Part shown: positions 6,498 to 10,064 of the stretch, piece after piece
How the letters are laid out: the number at the start of each line of letters is the position of its first letter
Position numbering within the stretch: the stretch's first letter is position 1
DNA from: Candidatus Colimorpha enterica
Lineage (GTDB): Bacteria > Bacillota > Clostridia > Oscillospirales > CAG-272
DNA: 10,064 nucleotides
Direction: 5' to 3'
Assembly (NCBI GenBank): GCA_018065475.1
Contig: JAGHTD010000280.1
Span: 1-10,064, forward strand
Translations under genes and position numbers: made by a program
Notes under the pieces: model-generated
What the model was told of the DNA's origin: nothing
The model's database searches: none
Seen by the model: the letters and a program-made list of their open reading frames with translations, nothing else

Positions 6498-8633
6498 ATG
6501 AAAACATTCTTTTTACTGAAAAAGGCGGTACTGTTCATTTTGTGTGCAGTGCTTGTTTCCGCAGTCGTATTCGGATGTGCAAACAAAGACGATCCTCAAG
6601 GCGGCGACAGCACCACCACCGAGGCCGCACCCGTGGTCGAGACCGGTTTACAGCTCGTAAAAGACGGTATCAGCGATTATGTTATCGTATATCCCCAAAA
6701 GGCAGACAATGCATATATTGATGCCGCAAAGCTTATCCGCGATTACATCAGAGATAATTTCGGTGCCTCCATTGAGATCAAGGATGACTGGCTCAATACG
6801 TCTGATAACGAGCAGCCCGGTGCGCACGAGATCCTTCTCGGCAGCACAAACCGCGAGGAATCAAAGGCGGTTGTCGAAGGTCTCAAGACACGTGACTGGG
6901 CGATGAAGCAGGTCGGTGAGAAAATTGCGGTCTTTGCAAGTATTCCCGAGGCGATCACCGATGCCGCAAAGTATTTTGTCGAAACCGTCCTTTCATCCAA
7001 GAAATCGGAGGGAACGGACGTATTAAAATACGATGCCGAGAAAGACGACAAGACACAGTATGCGGAATACAAGATCTCGTCGCTCAAATTCGCCGGTAAC
7101 GATATTTCCGAATACGTTATCGTCGTTCCGAAGGCAGATCACGACGTTGAAAGCGAGCTTGCCGAAAAGCTTCAGGCATATATCGACGAGAACGCCGGCG
7201 TCCTCGTAAAGATAGCGAAGGAATCCGCTTCCAACGAGAAGGAGATCCTCATCGGTCAGTGCGACAGAGACGAGTCGAGAGCGGTTCTTGACAACATCCT
7301 TCAGCTCGACGTCGGCTTCGCCGTCAGCGGAAACAAGGTCGTCATCAACGCCTTTTCCGACGAAAAGATCGCAGAGATAGAGGATGCCGTAATTGCCGAG
7401 CTCGACAAGATGGCGGAAGCGTCTTCCGACGTTTCGCTTGAAGACGGCTACAGTCTTATCAACGAGTATCCCTATATTTCCCGTGACGTGACGATAAACG
7501 GTGTCAAGCTCAGCAGTATGACTGCTATTTACAGCGAAAACGACGAGTCGTCGAATCTGTTTGCGCACAACTTTGCCGAGTACATCCTCACGCAGTTCGG
7601 CGTAACTATCGACGTCAAGACCGATAAAGAAGCCACCGAAAGCGGCGAATACGAGGTTCTTTTCGGCAACACCGACAGAACGGCAAAGGACGGCCCCGCA
7701 TACTCACTCTATAAGAAATACAAGTCGGGAACCAACAACGCGATCTTCACCTACAACGACAAGTATATGCTCTTTGCCGCAGGTTCCACTCCCGCATATT
7801 CGAGCATTTATCAATACTTCATGGAAAAACTCGCTCCCGCCGAGCCGGTCGAAAAGCTTGAAGTCACCGTCAAGGAGAAGATAGTCACCGAGGTCACCTC
7901 CATCACCGTCAAGGTAATGTCCTACAACGTCCTCAACGATACATTCGTTCAGAACATCAACCAGCACATGACTATCGTCAAGGACTATGCTCCCGATGTC
8001 ATCGGCTTCCAGGAGGTCAAGACGGGAACAATCTCGCTTCTCAGCTCCAATATGCAGAAGGTCAACAAGAACTACAAGTACGTCTTCAAGCAGAGAGGCC
8101 CCGACGGAGAAGGCACTCCCGTATTCTACAATTCGAGCAAATACGAGCTTCTCGAAAGCGGAACGAAGTGGCTTTCCGACACCCCCGACAGAACGTCCAA
8201 ATACGAAGACTCCGCTTACGTGAGAATGTTCACCTACGTCATCCTCAAGGAAAAGAAGACGGGCATCAAGTTTGCCTTCGTCAACACTCACCTTGACTAC
8301 ATAGGCAGCGCAAACCTCAAGCAGATGAGCAGACTTCTTGAACTCACCGCTTCGTGGAGAAAAGAGATGCAGGTATTCTACACGGCTGACTGGAATATGG
8401 ATTCCGGAAGCGGTGCATATACCAATATGCTTATGAACGGTATGGAAGATACCGCAAACGCCGCCAAGGTCAGCAACAAGGGTGCGACCTGTGGATCATC
8501 GAGAATTGATATGATCTTCACGTCAAGCACCTTCTCGACAACAAAAGTATTCCACAGAATCAGCGATCACAAATACAGCAATACGTCATCCGACCATTTC
8601 CCTGTATATGCGGAAGTTGTTCTGTCAAAATAA
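6498..8633 (+). CDS. Lipoprotein with three tandem repeats and an EEP (endonuclease/exonuclease/phosphatase) domain
   Basis: This 711-residue protein is predicted to be exported and lipid-anchored. The signal peptide is 1-26, with lipobox VFGC and C27 as the lipidated residue, followed by a Thr/acidic linker to ~50. Three diverged repeats follow (about 51-187, 188-330, 331-460), each with a shared core: EILLGSTNR (111-119), EILIGQCDR (249-257) and EVLFGNTDR (386-394), spaced 138 and 137 residues. Repeats 1 and 2 also share YVIV near their start. Their helix/strand pattern recalls the GH20b-like accessory domains of extracellular carbohydrate-active proteins, but that is only a resemblance. 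Residues ~469-711 are an EEP hydrolase with its motifs intact: N477 (MSYNV), E506 (GFQE), H598 (NTHLD), D631/N633 (ADWNM), D671 (RIDMIF) and D699-H700 (SSDHFP). EEP enzymes cleave phosphoesters in nucleic acids, inositol phosphates or phospholipids. Substrate unknown; no wall anchor seen. The next gene encodes a paralogue of this catalytic domain. Confidence 0.9.
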   Translation: MKTFFLLKKAVLFILCAVLVSAVVFGCANKDDPQGGDSTTTEAAPVVETGLQLVKDGISDYVIVYPQKADNAYIDAAKLIRDYIRDNFGASIEIKDDWLNTSDNEQPGAHEILLGSTNREESKAVVEGLKTRDWAMKQVGEKIAVFASIPEAITDAAKYFVETVLSSKKSEGTDVLKYDAEKDDKTQYAEYKISSLKFAGNDISEYVIVVPKADHDVESELAEKLQAYIDENAGVLVKIAKESASNEKEILIGQCDRDESRAVLDNILQLDVGFAVSGNKVVINAFSDEKIAEIEDAVIAELDKMAEASSDVSLEDGYSLINEYPYISRDVTINGVKLSSMTAIYSENDESSNLFAHNFAEYILTQFGVTIDVKTDKEATESGEYEVLFGNTDRTAKDGPAYSLYKKYKSGTNNAIFTYNDKYMLFAAGSTPAYSSIYQYFMEKLAPAEPVEKLEVTVKEKIVTEVTSITVKVMSYNVLNDTFVQNINQHMTIVKDYAPDVIGFQEVKTGTISLLSSNMQKVNKNYKYVFKQRGPDGEGTPVFYNSSKYELLESGTKWLSDTPDRTSKYEDSAYVRMFTYVILKEKKTGIKFAFVNTHLDYIGSANLKQMSRLLELTASWRKEMQVFYTADWNMDSGSGAYTNMLMNGMEDTANAAKVSNKGATCGSSRIDMIFTSSTFSTTKVFHRISDHKYSNTSSDHFPVYAEVVLSK
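6648..7877 (+). repeat. Triplicated ~138-residue protein module within the lipoprotein gene
   Basis: Three protein-level repeats span roughly residues 51-460. The clearest anchor is E-[IV]-L-[LIF]-G-x-[TC]-[ND]-R, starting at residues 111, 249 and 386. Repeats 1 and 2 continue alike (REESKAVV and RDESRAVL); repeat 3 has diverged there. The DNA copies are not near-identical, so the triplication is old. Outer boundaries are approximate. Confidence 0.8.
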
Positions 8634-8641
8634 TTTTTTTC

Positions 8642-8647
8642 AGAGGT
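8642..8647 (+). promoter_or_regulatory. Ribosome binding site of the cytoplasmic EEP gene
   Basis: AGAGGT ends 8 nt before the ATG at 8656. It supports that start rather than the in-frame ATG at 8668. Confidence 0.75.
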
Positions 8648-8655
8648 AATTCACT

Positions 8656-9396
8656 ATGGAAAAGAAAATGAAACTCAAAGTCATGTCCTATAACGTCCTC
8701 ACGGGCGCAAAAGGCGAGCGCCTTGAACAGATCGTCAAGGTCATCCGTGACTACGATCCCGACGTTATCGGATTCCAGGAAGTTCAGCCCATGACGCTCA
8801 TCGGCTTCCAGAAACTTCTCTGCAACGATTACGACTATCTTATCCTTGCAAGAGATAACGAGAGCTTTGAGTCAACGCCGCTCTTCTACAAGAAGGATAA
8901 GTTCAATCTTATCGACGGAGGATCGAAGTGGATCTCCGATACACCCGATAAGATGTCGAAATACGCCGTCAGCGCATATACGAGAGTATATACCTACGCC
9001 GTCCTTGAAGACAAGGAAACGGGCGTAAGATTCACTCATCTCAATACGCACATCGACTACATCGACGAGGCGAACACCATTCAGGTTTACCGTCTCCTCG
9101 AGCTCACAGAGCCGCTCAGAAATATGCCTATCTTCTATACCGCCGACTGGAATATGTACAGAGAGTCCGACGGTTACAGAGTAATGCAGGCAAACGGAAT
9201 GCTCGACGTCGCTCTTCATACGATCGACAGCCATTACGGCCCGACCTTCCCGAGCTCCGAGGCATATATCGACTTCATTTTCGCTTCCGTAAACGGAATA
9301 AAGCCGACCAAGTACAGAGTCATCAACGACCACGAGTTCAGCGCAACTTCTTCGGACCACTATCCGATCTACGCAGAGCTTGAGATCAAAAACTGA
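8656..9396 (+). CDS. Stand-alone EEP-family hydrolase (paralogue of the preceding lipoprotein's catalytic domain)
   Basis: This is a 246-residue, single-domain endonuclease/exonuclease/phosphatase-family protein. It has no signal peptide or membrane segment, so it should be cytoplasmic. All expected motifs are present: N13 (MSYNVL), E42 (DPDVIGFQE), H132 (NTHIDY), D164/N166 (ADWNM), D206 (YIDFIF) and D234-H235 (SSDHYP). These form the usual Mg-dependent phosphoesterase centre. It aligns end to end with residues ~471-711 of the upstream lipoprotein, with shared blocks such as VMSYNVL, PDVIGFQEV, SDTPD, RLLELT, FYTADWNM and TSSDH, so the pair arose by duplication or domain capture. The gap to the upstream gene is 22 nt with no terminator or promoter, so the two are probably co-transcribed. 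A terminator begins 8 nt after its stop. Substrate is unknown: nuclease, phosphatase and phosphodiesterase are all possible for this fold. Confidence 0.92.
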   Translation: MEKKMKLKVMSYNVLTGAKGERLEQIVKVIRDYDPDVIGFQEVQPMTLIGFQKLLCNDYDYLILARDNESFESTPLFYKKDKFNLIDGGSKWISDTPDKMSKYAVSAYTRVYTYAVLEDKETGVRFTHLNTHIDYIDEANTIQVYRLLELTEPLRNMPIFYTADWNMYRESDGYRVMQANGMLDVALHTIDSHYGPTFPSSEAYIDFIFASVNGIKPTKYRVINDHEFSATSSDHYPIYAELEIKN

Positions 9397-9403
9397 AAGA
9401 TAA

Positions 9404-9430
9404 AAGGGGGCTTTATGCCCCCTTATTTGT
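9404..9430 (+). terminator. Intrinsic terminator after the cytoplasmic EEP gene
   Basis: AAGGGGGC (9404-9411) pairs with GCCCCCTT (9417-9424) around a TTTAT loop: 8 bp, mostly G-C, followed by ATTTGT. The T tract is short and broken, so some readthrough into the next gene is possible. Confidence 0.85.
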
Positions 9431-9434
9431 AATT

Positions 9435-10064
9435 ATGGGAAAATTTTTATACGAACTGCATTGCCATACGTCGGAGGGAAGTAAATGCGGGAGATGGACG
9501 GGAAAAGAGCTTGCCGACTACTATCGTGACAAGGGCTACGCCGGGGTGTTCATAACCGATCACTTTCTCAACGGCAACACAGCCGTGCCGAAGGACCTTC
9601 CGTGGAACGAACGGCTCGACCTCTTTTTCAGAGGATACGAAGAAGCAAAGGAAGAAGGGGACAGAATAGGCCTCAAAGTCTTCTGTGCCTGGGAATATCA
9701 CGTCGGCGGCGGCACCGAAATGCTGACCTACTGCCTTGACAGAAAAGAGCTTTACGAGCACGAAGATATAATGTCATTCAGCCCCTCCGCCTACTGCGCT
9801 TTCGTCCATGAACACGGCGGCTTCGTCACGCACGCACATCCGTTCAGAGAGGCGTCATACCTCAAAGGGATACATCTTTACCCGTACGACGTTGACGCCT
9901 GCGAGGCGGCAAACATCGGCCACCATAACCCGACCTTCGACCTCAGAGCGAGAATGTACGCCGACAGCTACGGGCTGATCAAACTCTGCGGAAGCGACCG
10001 ACACAACGGAAATCCCGAAACGGGCAACTTCGCCGTTATGTCTGAAAGCGAAGTGTCATCCGAC
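9435..10064 (+). CDS. PHP-domain metal-dependent phosphoesterase (3' end outside window)
   Basis: The frame stays open from the ATG at 9435 to the window end (210 codons), so the C-terminus is missing. PHP-domain motifs appear in order: H9 and H11 (ELHCHTSEGS), D42-H43 (FITDHF), E87 (CAWEYH), H125, H133 and H135 (FVTHAHPF), and D188/H190 (GSDRH). These are the ligands of the family's metal centre, so an active hydrolase is likely. Stand-alone PHP proteins include histidinol phosphatases and nucleotide or oligonucleotide phosphoesterases; which applies is not clear. The start is the only in-frame ATG that keeps the first HxH motif, but no Shine-Dalgarno sequence precedes it: the bases just upstream are the terminator's C-rich arm and an AT stretch. 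No clear promoter is seen. Expression may depend on readthrough or on a leaderless or weakly initiated mRNA. It is the third predicted phosphoesterase in a row. Confidence 0.88.
   Translation, partial: MGKFLYELHCHTSEGSKCGRWTGKELADYYRDKGYAGVFITDHFLNGNTAVPKDLPWNERLDLFFRGYEEAKEEGDRIGLKVFCAWEYHVGGGTEMLTYCLDRKELYEHEDIMSFSPSAYCAFVHEHGGFVTHAHPFREASYLKGIHLYPYDVDACEAANIGHHNPTFDLRARMYADSYGLIKLCGSDRHNGNPETGNFAVMSESEVSSD

Noticed and set aside
8634..8655. Possible terminator between the two EEP genes (run of T)
   Set aside because: The T run has no stem-loop before it, so transcription should continue into the second EEP gene.
9485..9529. Small frame starting at an ATG after a good GGAGGG sequence inside the PHP gene
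   Set aside because: It is out of frame with the PHP motifs and stops after 14 codons. The GGAGGG is part of the PHP coding sequence, so this is probably a coincidence.

Overview
This window looks like a chromosomal segment from a Gram-positive, Clostridia-type Firmicute, probably an uncultured gut Oscillospirales or Christensenellales relative. The class-level guess rests on an LtaS-type polyglycerolphosphate polymerase, a DivIVA-like coiled-coil protein, strong GGAGG ribosome binding sites and consensus SigA-type promoters. The family-level guess is weak. All seven genes read on the + strand, they are tightly packed, and no mobile element, CRISPR array, tRNA or rRNA is visible. No stretch of 300 bases lacks a gene.

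Region 1 (1-5241) is one apparent transcription unit. It holds the 3' end of infB (translation initiation factor IF-2), a YgiQ-family radical SAM protein, a short DivIVA-like protein whose start overlaps the ygiQ stop (ATGA), and a five-TM LTA-synthase/sulfatase-fold enzyme. A strong intrinsic terminator ends it. The place next to infB where rbfA usually lies is taken by the radical SAM gene. The last two genes suggest a link between cell division or pole organisation and envelope polymer synthesis.

Region 2 (5243-6423) is a single Gfo/Idh/MocA oxidoreductase gene. Its promoter is near consensus (TTGACT, 17 bp, extended TG-n-TATAAT) and sits so close to the start codon that the predicted leader is only about 11-13 nt.

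Region 3 (6425-9430) starts with a second promoter of the same form, overlapped by an imperfect palindrome. It drives a 711-residue lipoprotein with three diverged repeats of about 138 residues followed by an endonuclease/exonuclease/phosphatase (EEP) domain. Next comes a stand-alone cytoplasmic EEP paralogue of that same domain, then an intrinsic terminator. Region 4 (9435 to the end) is the 5' part of a PHP-domain phosphoesterase gene with no visible ribosome binding site.

The most interesting part is the run of three predicted metal-dependent phosphoesterases: a membrane-tethered EEP, its soluble paralogue and a PHP protein, downstream of a sugar-type oxidoreductase. A plausible but unproven reading is an outside/inside pair acting on the same type of phosphodiester or phosphomonoester. 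The substrate cannot be read from the sequence.
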